Part shown: positions 8,323 to 14,721 of the stretch, one piece after another | How positions within the stretch are numbered: the stretch's first letter is position 1 | Layout of the letters: each line of letters begins with the position of its first letter | Source of the DNA: an uncultured Variovorax sp. | Lineage (GTDB): Bacteria; Pseudomonadota; Gammaproteobacteria; Burkholderiales; Burkholderiaceae | Direction of reading: 5' to 3' | Assembly: GCA_946478645.1 (NCBI GenBank) | Contig: CAMLCW010000091.1 | Span: forward strand, 1-14,721 | Length of the DNA stretch: 14,721 bases | Position numbers and translations under genes: made by a program | Notes under the pieces: model-generated | The model's database searches: none | What the model was told of the DNA's origin: nothing | Seen by the model: only the letters and a program-made list of their open reading frames with translations

Positions 8323-10467
8323 CTACTTCGGCCGTATCGCGTCCGCCGTCCCCTGGATGAACGCCTTGATGCTCTCGATGTCGTCGGTCGAGAGCTTGCC
8401 CGTGAAGTCGGGCATGCCGCGCGACATGGCCGGGCCCTTGAGCACGAACTTGTCGAGGTTCTCGATGTAGGCCGGGTCCATGTAGCCGAGGTTGGGAATG
8501 TTGCCGCCGCGGTCCACGCCCGGCACGCCGTGGCAGAAGACGCAGTTGCTCACGTACAGCATGGTGCCGGCCTGCACCTTGGCGGGGTCGTACTTGACGC
8601 CTTGCAGCAGCTTGCCGAGCCGGTACTGCACGAACTCGGGCATCTTGGCGCTGCCGCCGATCGCGAAGGTGTAGACGGTGCCCGGCCCCTGGCGGTCGCT
8701 GGCGCGCTGCGCAAGGCCGTAGACGCCGCCCCAGCCCACGGCCACCGACACGTACTGCTTGCCATCGACCATGTAGGTGGACGGCGCCGCGACCACGCCG
8801 GTGCCGGTGGGCGTCTCCCAGAGCTTGTCGCCGGTCTTGGCGTGGTAGGCCACGAGGCGGCCGTCGGCCGTGCCCTGGAACACGAGGTTGCCCGCGGTGG
8901 TGAGCGTGCCGCCGTTCCACGGCGAGGCGTAGTCCACGCCCCAGGCCTCCTTCTGCCTGACCGGGTCCCAGGCGACGAGGCGGCCGAAGGGCTTGCTCTT
9001 GGGCGCCTCCGCATTGAGGAACATGGCGGTGTTCCAGCCGAGCGCCGCATGCGGGCGGCCCGCCGCGTTCTGGTCGAACTTCCAGTCCTTGTCGTCCATC
9101 AGGTTGAGCGGCACATGCTGCGCCGGGATGTAGGCCAGCCCGGTCTGCGGATTGAACGACATCGGATGCCAGTTGTGCGCGCCGAACGGTCCCGGAATGC
9201 TGTCGCCCGGCTTTTCGTTCTGGCGCGCGGCGGCCACTTCGATCGGCCGGCCGCTGGCGTCGTAGCCCGTGGCCCAGTTGACCTCGACGAAGTTCTTCGC
9301 CGAGATGAACTTGCCGTTGGTGCGGTCGATGACGAAGAAGAAGCCGTTCTTCGGCGCATGCAGGATCACCTTGCGCAGCTTGCCGTTGACCTTGAGGTCG
9401 GCCAGGATCATCGGCTGCGTCGAGGTGTAGTCCCAGTTGTCGCCGGGCGTCTCCTGGTAGTGCCACACGTACTTGCCGGTGTCGGGGTCGAGCGCCACGA
9501 CAGAGCTCAGGTAGAGGTTGTCGCCGCCGCCGGGGCTGCGCTTCTTGTGCGCCCACGGCGAGCCGTTGCCGGTGCCGATGTACATCAGGTTGAGGTCGGG
9601 ATCGAAGGCCATGGTGTCCCAGGCGGTGCCGCCGCCACCGGCCTCCCAGTACCTGGCCGACGCATCCCAGGTCTTGGCGGCACGTGCCATCGACTCGTCC
9701 TCGAAGGGCCTGGACGGATCGCCCGGCACGGTGAACCAGCGCCATTTCTGCTCGCCGGTGGCGGCGTCGTAGGCGGTGACGTAGCCGCGCACGCCGTACT
9801 CGGCGCCGCCGTTGCCGATGATGACCTTGCCCTTGAAGACACGCGGCGCGCCGGTGATGGTGTAGCTGCCCTTTTGGCCCTCGATGGTGTTCTTCTCCCA
9901 GAGCTTGCGGCCGCTGGCGGCATCGAGCGCGATGAGCCGGCCGTCGTAGGCGCCGACGAAGACCTTGCCCTGGTGCAGCGCCACGCCGCGGTTGACCACG
10001 TCGCAGCAGCCCCTGAAGCCCTTCGAGCGGTCGACCTGCGGATCGAAGGTCCACAGGCGCTGGCCGGTGCGCGTGTCGATCGCATGCACCACGCTCCACG
10101 ATGCGGTGACGTACATGATGCCGTCGACCACGAGCGGCGTGGCCTCGACGCCGCGCGTGGATTCGAGGTTGTACGACCAGACCAGGCCGAGCTGCTTGAC
10201 GTTGCCCGCGTTCACCTGGTCGAGCCGGCTGAACCGCGTCTCGGCGTGGTCGAGGCCGTAGCTCGGCCAGTCGGGGGTCTTCTTCTGCGCGGCGTTGGCG
10301 CGGATGAAGTTGCCGTCGACGCGCTGCACGGCGGCGGCGGCGCGTGCCTGCGCATCGGCGGGCGTGCCCTGCTGCTGTTGCTGCTGTGCCGCGGCCGGCA
10401 TCGCATTCGCAAGGCACAGCAGTGCGCCGGCGAGCAGGCGCAGCCCGGAGTGGATCTTTCTTGTCAT
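8323..10467 (-). CDS. PQQ-dependent quinohemoprotein alcohol dehydrogenase (type II)
   Basis: This 714-residue periplasmic enzyme oxidises alcohols and passes electrons through PQQ to its own heme c. A signal peptide covers residues 1-27 (cleavage after PAAA). The N-terminal eight-bladed PQQ propeller contains WPSYGLDHAETRFS and the adjacent Cys pair Cys154-Cys155 in FRGCCDVVNRG, which forms the unusual vicinal disulfide of these enzymes. It also contains GDNWDYTSTQP with the catalytic Asp346. The C-terminal cytochrome domain has CVFCHG (Cys642, Cys645, His646) and a likely Met ligand at Met685 in RGMPDF. The length fits type II quinohemoproteins such as ethanol or butanol dehydrogenases. The start at 10467 has AAGGAG 7 bases before it (10475-10480). 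The long open frame upstream of it on this strand is a shadow of the regulator gene. It diverges from a GAF-domain regulator, likely its controller. The exact alcohol is not known. Confidence 0.93.
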   Translation of the reverse strand: MTRKIHSGLRLLAGALLCLANAMPAAAQQQQQQGTPADAQARAAAAVQRVDGNFIRANAAQKKTPDWPSYGLDHAETRFSRLDQVNAGNVKQLGLVWSYNLESTRGVEATPLVVDGIMYVTASWSVVHAIDTRTGQRLWTFDPQVDRSKGFRGCCDVVNRGVALHQGKVFVGAYDGRLIALDAASGRKLWEKNTIEGQKGSYTITGAPRVFKGKVIIGNGGAEYGVRGYVTAYDAATGEQKWRWFTVPGDPSRPFEDESMARAAKTWDASARYWEAGGGGTAWDTMAFDPDLNLMYIGTGNGSPWAHKKRSPGGGDNLYLSSVVALDPDTGKYVWHYQETPGDNWDYTSTQPMILADLKVNGKLRKVILHAPKNGFFFVIDRTNGKFISAKNFVEVNWATGYDASGRPIEVAAARQNEKPGDSIPGPFGAHNWHPMSFNPQTGLAYIPAQHVPLNLMDDKDWKFDQNAAGRPHAALGWNTAMFLNAEAPKSKPFGRLVAWDPVRQKEAWGVDYASPWNGGTLTTAGNLVFQGTADGRLVAYHAKTGDKLWETPTGTGVVAAPSTYMVDGKQYVSVAVGWGGVYGLAQRASDRQGPGTVYTFAIGGSAKMPEFVQYRLGKLLQGVKYDPAKVQAGTMLYVSNCVFCHGVPGVDRGGNIPNLGYMDPAYIENLDKFVLKGPAMSRGMPDFTGKLSTDDIESIKAFIQGTADAIRPK

Positions 10468-10543
10468 CGTGGGTCTCCTTCGTGCCGCAAGGATCGTTCG
10501 CGCCGGGTCCGCGTTCATCTTCGGGATTTCCCCAGTCCGGTGC

Positions 10544-10567
10544 TGTTCCATTGCGGAACACATTCCG
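10544..10567. promoter_or_regulatory. Overlapping palindromes between the alcohol dehydrogenase and regulator genes
   Basis: TGTTCCATTGCGGAACA (10544-10560) is an inverted repeat of TGTTCC around five bases. CGGAACACATTCCG (10554-10567) is a second one and shares the middle half-site. This gives three evenly arranged half-sites. They lie 77 bases before the dehydrogenase ATG and 35 before the regulator ATG, a good position for the Fis-type regulator encoded here. Confidence 0.5.
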
Positions 10568-10602
10568 AGGGGGAGCAGGACCTGACCAGGAGCAGCAAGC
10601 CC

Positions 10603-11859
10603 ATGGCATTCGAAAGGCTGGGCACGGCCACTGCGCCGCGCCAACTCTTCTCCACCACGCCGGCGCAGCGCGTGGCGCTCGCGCGGCAGCAGTTCTTCGA
10701 GGAAGGGGTGCGCCCCTCGGGGCTGGTCGGCGAGGCGGTGATCCAGTCGTGGCTGCGCTGCAGCCGCGCGCACAGCGACCGCCGCCGCATCGTGCCCTTC
10801 GACGCGGTCACGCCGAGCCGGCTGCATGCCACGCTGGCACGCAACCGCGAGCTGCTCGACGTGGCGCGGCAGGAGCTCGCGAGCATGGAGAGCGCGCTCG
10901 CGGGCACCGACTGCCGCGTGATCCTGACCGACCGCGAAGGCGTGGTAGTGCATGTGACGCAGCACCCCGCCGCGGCCCACCAGCCGGTGCTGCGCAAGAC
11001 GGCGCGCGTGGGCGTGAACATCTCCGAGCGCATCGTGGGCACCACCGCGCCGGGCATCGTGGCGACCACCGGGCAGGCCTGCACGGTCGACGGTGCCGAG
11101 CACTACTTCGAGGTGCTGTCGCAGATGCAATGCGCGGCGGCGCCGATCCGCGACGTGAGCGGCCGGCTCGCGGGCGTGCTCGACCTCACGGCGGAGGCGC
11201 GGCGCTTCGGCTTCGACGCCGCGTCGATGGTCGCGCTCTATGCCACGATCATCGAGAACCGCCTGCTGCAGGCGCAGTCGCGCGACCACCTGATCCTGCG
11301 CTTCCAGGCCAGCCCGAACCTGCTGGGCACGCCGATGGAAGCCTTGGCCGGCGTGGCGCCCGACGGCACCATCGCCTGGCTCAACGGCGCCGGCGCGCGG
11401 CTGATCGGCCGCCTGCCCGACGACGCGGGCGAGCGCGACGTCGAGTCGATGCTGGGCCACGACCTCGCAAGCCTGCTGCGGTTGCAGCGGCGCGACGCCG
11501 CGCAGCCGCTGCGCCTCGCGAGCGGCCTCGGCGTGTGGGTGCAGGCCAGCCTCAAGGCCGCCGACGGCACCGACTTCCGCCATGCGGTGGCGGTGCCGGG
11601 CGATACCGCGGCCCCGGCCCTGGTGACGCCCGGCGTGGCGCATGGCGAAGGCGTGGCAATCACCGAAGAAGAAGAAAACGACACGCCGGCCTCATCGACG
11701 CAGCCGGGGACGCTGCGCGAACACAGCCGCAAGCTCATCGAGGAAACGCTGGCCGCGCACGGCGGCAACGTGTCGCAGGCCGCGCGCCAATTGCGCGTGT
11801 CGCGCGGCACGCTGTACCGGCGGCTGCGCGGCTGGCGCGAGGACGCTGCGGCAGAGTGA
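10603..11859 (+). CDS. GAF/PAS domain regulator with Fis-type HTH (AcoR-like, no AAA+ domain)
   Basis: This 418-residue protein resembles the sensory and DNA-binding parts of AcoR-type activators. The N-terminal region (about 1-80) has the AcoR-like IQSWLRCSR stretch. A GAF domain spans about 85-220, including CRVILTDREGVVV, VGVNISERIVGTTAPG and AAAPIRDVSGRLAGVLDLT. A PAS-like segment spans about 235-330. An acidic linker (EEEEND, 355-360) leads to a Fis-family helix-turn-helix at about 371-411, with HGGNVSQAARQLRVSRGTLYRRLRGW. No Walker A (GxxGxGKE) or GAFTGA motif exists, so it cannot contact sigma-54 in the normal way. The frame is unbroken, so this is not a simple truncation by frameshift. 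The ATG at 10603 has AGGAG (10588-10592) 10 bases before it. It probably controls the divergent alcohol dehydrogenase in response to an alcohol or aldehyde. The ligand is unknown. Confidence 0.87.
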   Translation: MAFERLGTATAPRQLFSTTPAQRVALARQQFFEEGVRPSGLVGEAVIQSWLRCSRAHSDRRRIVPFDAVTPSRLHATLARNRELLDVARQELASMESALAGTDCRVILTDREGVVVHVTQHPAAAHQPVLRKTARVGVNISERIVGTTAPGIVATTGQACTVDGAEHYFEVLSQMQCAAAPIRDVSGRLAGVLDLTAEARRFGFDAASMVALYATIIENRLLQAQSRDHLILRFQASPNLLGTPMEALAGVAPDGTIAWLNGAGARLIGRLPDDAGERDVESMLGHDLASLLRLQRRDAAQPLRLASGLGVWVQASLKAADGTDFRHAVAVPGDTAAPALVTPGVAHGEGVAITEEEENDTPASSTQPGTLREHSRKLIEETLAAHGGNVSQAARQLRVSRGTLYRRLRGWREDAAAE

Positions 11860-11880
11860 AGGCCGACGGAAAACGGATTT

Positions 11881-11996
11881 CCGTACGCGAAGAGCGCGAA
11901 GGTTTCGCAAAGGACGCGAAAGGAACCCATTAAAAGAAAAATTCTTTGGCTGTTCTTTCGCGTCCTTCGCGAAACCTTCGCGTCCTCTGCGTCCGG
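11881..11996. repeat. Long REP-like inverted repeat between convergent genes
   Basis: The core arms, 11895-11926 and 11952-11982, are complementary apart from one mismatch and one extra base. Weaker pairing extends outward to 11881 and 11996. The arms are built from short tandem units of the form CGCGAAGGW, about ten bases each. The 25-base loop is A/T-rich and holds its own small inverted repeat (AAAGAA-AAA-TTCTTT, 11933-11947). It lies between the 3' ends of the regulator and the membrane PQQ dehydrogenase. A bidirectional transcription stop or mRNA-stabilising role is possible. I believe similar elements are dispersed in related genomes, but this cannot be checked here. Confidence 0.8.
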
Positions 11997-12016
11997 CTGC
12001 CCGATCCCGCTTTCAC

Positions 12017-14494
12017 TCAGCGCTTAGGCAAGGCATAAGCAATCACGCTGTCCCCGGTCTTGGTGCCGAGCGAGCCGTGCCCGCCCGCGGCCACCACCAC
12101 GTACTGCCGCCCGTCGCTGCCGCGATAGCTCATCGGCGTGGCCTGGCCGCCCGCGGGCAGGCGGCTGCGCCAGAGTTCCTTGCCGTTGGTCACGTCGTAG
12201 GCGCGCATGTAGTAGTCGAGCGTGCCCGAGAGAAAGGCCACGCCGCCGGCCGTCATGAGCGGCCCGCCGAGGCTCGGCACGCCCATCGCAAAGGGCAGCG
12301 GCAGCGGCGAGCTGTCGCGCACGGTGCCGTTCTTGTGCATCCACACCACGCGGCCGGTGCGCAGGTCGGCACCGGCCACGTAGCCCCACGGCGGCGCCTG
12401 GCAAGGCAGGCCGAACACCGAAGTGAAGGCGCTGAGCTTGACCGCGAACGGTGCGCCGAAGTTCTCGTTGAGCGCGGGCAGGCTGTCGTTGGGCCGCTCC
12501 TTGCCCTGCACGTAGAGCGTGGTGTCGTCGGTGCGCGGGATCAGCTTCGACACGAAGGCCAGCGAAGCCGGCGTGGTGAAGGCGAGCTGCCGCTGCGGAT
12601 CGACCGCGATGCCGCCCCAGTTGAAGACACCGAAGTTGCCGGGATAAATGAGCGAGCCCTGCGTGGACGGCGGCGTGTAGCGGCCTTCGTAGCGCAGCCG
12701 GTGGAACGCGATGCGGCAGGCGAGCTGGTCGAACACCGTGCCGCCCCACATGTCGGCCGGCGTGAGCGCGGGCGGATCGAACGACAGGCCCGACACCGGC
12801 TGCGTGAGCGAGGTGTGGTCGCCCTCGGCCGCGCCCTGCGGCGCGGGGCGTTCATGCACCTTCACCACGGGTTCGCCGTTGCGGCGGTCGAGCACGAACA
12901 GCTCGCCCTGCTTGGTCGGCTGCACCAGCGCGGGCACGGTGTCGCTGCCCATGCGCAGGTCGATCAAGGTGGGCTGCGACGGCACGTCGTAGTCCCAGAG
13001 GTCGTGGTGCACGGTCTGGAAGCTCCAGCGCACGCGGCCCGTGGCCAGGTCGAGCGCCACCACCGAGGACGAATAGCGCTCGGCGCCTTCGGTGCGGTTG
13101 CCGCCCCACTGGTCGGGCGGCTGGTTGCCGATGGGCACGTAGACCATGCCGAGCGCCTCGTCCACGCTCGAGATCGACCAGCTGTTGGGCGAGTTGGCGG
13201 TGTAGCTGCGGTCGGGCGCGATGGGCGCGGTCTCTTCGGGGTTGCCCGCATCCCAGTTCCAGACCAGCGCGCCGGTGTCGATGTCGAAGGCGCGGATCAC
13301 GCCCGAGGTCTCCTTCGTGGAGACGTTGTCGAGCACGGTGCCGCCCACGATGAGGAGCGACTTCGTCACCACCACGGGCGAGGTCGAGTAATACGAGCCG
13401 GGCTTCACGTTGGGCATGTTCTTCCACAGGTCGATCTGCCCGCTGCCGCCGCCGAAGCGCATGCAGGGCTTGCCGCTCTCGGGGCTCAGCGCGATGACGC
13501 GGCCATCGGCCGTGGGCATGAAAAGCTTGGCGTCGCAGTCGCCGGCCGGCGCGGGCGTTGGCGATGGCGACGGCGCTGCTCCCGCGGCGGCGGGCCGCAC
13601 CGCGCTGCCGGGGTCGTACGAGAGGCCGCGGCAGGTCAGGTGCTGCAGCGCGAGCGGCCGCTGGATCTCGGGCGTGTAGCGCCAGAGCTGCTCGCCCGTG
13701 GTGGCGTTCAGAGCCACCACCGACTGGTGCGGCGTGCACAGGAAGAGCCGCTCGCCGATCTTCAGCGGCGTGACCTCGAAGGTCGTCTCCTCCGGATCGC
13801 CGGGCTGGCCGCGCACGTCGCCGGTGCGGAAGTGCCACGCCTCCTCGAGCTGGCCGACGTTGGCCGGCGTGATCTGGTCGAGCGCCGAATAGCGCTGGCC
13901 CATGCCGTTGCCGCCGTAGGCGGTCCAGTCGTCCGCGGGCGGGGCTGGCGTGCCCGCCGCGGCGGCCGGCGCGGCCGCGGCCGCGGGCGGCGTGGCCGTG
14001 CCTTCGATGCGATGCGGCTGGCGCGTCATGGCCACCACTGCGGCGGCCAGGAAGGCCAGCAGCACCACGCCGAGAAAGCCGCGCGCGGGCGCCACGCCCC
14101 CGGCGCTGCGGCGCGCGAGCGCACGCGCGACCCAGGGTGTGAGCAGGAACACGCCGATGACGAAGAACACATCGCCGCGCGCCGCGAGCGGCCACCAGTC
14201 GAAGCCCACTTCCCACAGCGCCCAGGCGAGCGTGAAGGCGACCACGACGGCATAGACCCAGAGGCCGGCACCGCCGCCGCGCGGCAGCAGCATCGCGGCC
14301 ACGAGCAGGCCCACGCCGGCAACGACGTAGTACCAGGAGCCGCCGAGCATGACGAGCCACGCGCCCGCGGCTGCGAGGCCGAGGCCGGCCAGGCCGATGA
14401 GCAGCGCCATGGCGACGAGCAGCGCCGACGGCCGGGCGCGTGGCGGCATGGACGACGAGGAAGGCGCGCGGGCGCGTACGGCAGAGTCGATCAT
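12017..14494 (-). CDS. Membrane-bound PQQ-dependent dehydrogenase, glucose/quinate/shikimate family
   Basis: This 825-residue enzyme has five membrane segments near residues 23-42, 52-70, 78-96, 107-125 and 139-157, then an Ala/Pro linker (about 168-187). A periplasmic PQQ propeller starts at DDWTAYGGNGMGQRYS. Family motifs include LTCRGLSYD, WDAGNPEETAP, GNQPPDQWGGNRT, VHHDLWDYDVPSQPTLIDL with Asp501/Asp503 near the active site, and TKQGELFVLDRRNGEPV. Such enzymes oxidise sugars, cyclitols or hydroxy acids such as glucose or quinate on the periplasmic face and reduce ubiquinone directly; no heme motif is present. The length is near the ~800 typical of GCD-type enzymes. A low-complexity Pro/Ala/Ser insert lies at about 296-318, between Cys288 and Cys320. 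The ATG at 14494 precedes the first membrane segment but has no strong ribosome site, so the start could differ slightly. The substrate is not determined. Confidence 0.92.
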   Translation of the reverse strand: MIDSAVRARAPSSSSMPPRARPSALLVAMALLIGLAGLGLAAAGAWLVMLGGSWYYVVAGVGLLVAAMLLPRGGGAGLWVYAVVVAFTLAWALWEVGFDWWPLAARGDVFFVIGVFLLTPWVARALARRSAGGVAPARGFLGVVLLAFLAAAVVAMTRQPHRIEGTATPPAAAAAPAAAAGTPAPPADDWTAYGGNGMGQRYSALDQITPANVGQLEEAWHFRTGDVRGQPGDPEETTFEVTPLKIGERLFLCTPHQSVVALNATTGEQLWRYTPEIQRPLALQHLTCRGLSYDPGSAVRPAAAGAAPSPSPTPAPAGDCDAKLFMPTADGRVIALSPESGKPCMRFGGGSGQIDLWKNMPNVKPGSYYSTSPVVVTKSLLIVGGTVLDNVSTKETSGVIRAFDIDTGALVWNWDAGNPEETAPIAPDRSYTANSPNSWSISSVDEALGMVYVPIGNQPPDQWGGNRTEGAERYSSSVVALDLATGRVRWSFQTVHHDLWDYDVPSQPTLIDLRMGSDTVPALVQPTKQGELFVLDRRNGEPVVKVHERPAPQGAAEGDHTSLTQPVSGLSFDPPALTPADMWGGTVFDQLACRIAFHRLRYEGRYTPPSTQGSLIYPGNFGVFNWGGIAVDPQRQLAFTTPASLAFVSKLIPRTDDTTLYVQGKERPNDSLPALNENFGAPFAVKLSAFTSVFGLPCQAPPWGYVAGADLRTGRVVWMHKNGTVRDSSPLPLPFAMGVPSLGGPLMTAGGVAFLSGTLDYYMRAYDVTNGKELWRSRLPAGGQATPMSYRGSDGRQYVVVAAGGHGSLGTKTGDSVIAYALPKR

Positions 14495-14680
14495 GGGAAG
14501 GCGCTTTCGGTGGCGGGACCCCCAGCGGGCCCCCGCGTGGCGGAAGACCCAAGCTAGGCCAAACCGCAGGCCCCCGCGCGTAGGCCGACGGCGCAAGTGC
14601 CCGTGTGGTGCAGCGCGCATTGCAACCCATGCGCACGAGGGCTTAGGCCCAAGGTATTCGTCGTGCTCAGGCCGGTGCGG
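14495..14680. other. Upstream region of the membrane PQQ dehydrogenase, no gene seen
   Basis: This GC-rich stretch should hold the promoter of the minus-strand dehydrogenase. No convincing -35/-10 pair, ribosome site or coding frame with family features was found. The minus-strand open frame that runs through it is an upstream extension of the dehydrogenase frame without recognisable protein features. Confidence 0.4.
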
Positions 14681-14718
14681 CGATGCGTGCGGCGCGGGCC
14701 CGCCGCGCACGCGCATCG
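14681..14718. repeat. GC-rich hairpin at the window edge
   Basis: CGATGC-GTGCG (14681-14691) pairs with CGCAC-gc-GCATCG (14706-14718) apart from a two-base bulge, and the inner GGGCCC region extends the stem. It may be the 3' hairpin of a gene beyond the window. No T-run is visible before the sequence ends. Confidence 0.4.
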
Positions 14719-14721
14719 GGC

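Noticed and set aside
8530..10602. Upstream extension of the regulator frame on the plus strand
   Set aside because: It is antisense to the quinohemoprotein alcohol dehydrogenase and has shadow-like composition. The ATG at 10603 has a ribosome site and begins the recognisable regulator.
10468..11643. Upstream extension of the alcohol dehydrogenase frame on the minus strand
   Set aside because: It is antisense to the regulator. The signal peptide and AAGGAG site fix the start at 10467.
11642..14557. A plus-strand open frame of over 900 codons
   Set aside because: It is antisense to the membrane PQQ dehydrogenase and is Arg/His/Gly-rich without domains. It also runs through the inverted repeat.

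Overview
This is a high-GC, gene-dense bacterial chromosomal window. The window resembles a Comamonadaceae/Burkholderiales genome such as Variovorax. That placement rests on three things: a Bug-type (tripartite tricarboxylate) periplasmic binding protein, the PQQ dehydrogenases, and strong G/C bias at third codon positions. It is an inference from gene content, not from a marker gene. No rRNA, tRNA, CRISPR array or insertion sequence was seen. No stretch over 300 bp lacks a gene; the largest gaps are 6225-6472 and 14495-14721.

Left part (1-4594): the window opens inside the 3' end of a phenylacetate-CoA ligase-family gene. It meets head-on, with no spacer, an unrecognised gene for a protein with about eight membrane segments. 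Next is a divergent pair of citrate-synthase-fold genes. One is a stand-alone enzyme on the minus strand. The other, on the plus strand, is a citrate synthase with an N-terminal DNA-binding helix-turn-helix. The 87-bp gap between them holds a perfect 12-bp palindrome over a candidate -35 box. The fused protein may therefore be a metabolite-sensing regulator, an enzyme, or both. Its gene overlaps the end of a convergent DJ-1/PfpI gene by 56 bp.

Middle part (4595-8267): a succinate-semialdehyde dehydrogenase (gabD) gene lies upstream of the DJ-1/PfpI gene on the same strand. It is divergent from a Bug-family solute-binding protein gene that ends in a clear intrinsic terminator. After this comes a toxin-antitoxin pair (HigB-like RelE/ParE toxin, HigA-like antitoxin) in a patch that is visibly less GC-rich. 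A palindrome forms its -10 region and sits one base before the toxin ATG, which suggests an autoregulated leaderless transcript.

Right part (8268-14721): two different PQQ-dependent dehydrogenases flank one regulator. The first is a periplasmic quinohemoprotein alcohol dehydrogenase with a C-terminal cytochrome c domain. It is divergent from a GAF/PAS/Fis-HTH regulator that looks like AcoR but has no AAA+ sigma-54 activation domain. Two overlapping palindromes lie between these genes. A long REP-like inverted repeat separates the regulator from the second enzyme, a membrane-anchored PQQ dehydrogenase of the glucose/quinate/shikimate family. Together they suggest periplasmic oxidation of alcohols and polyols feeding the respiratory chain. 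No PQQ biosynthesis genes lie in the window.
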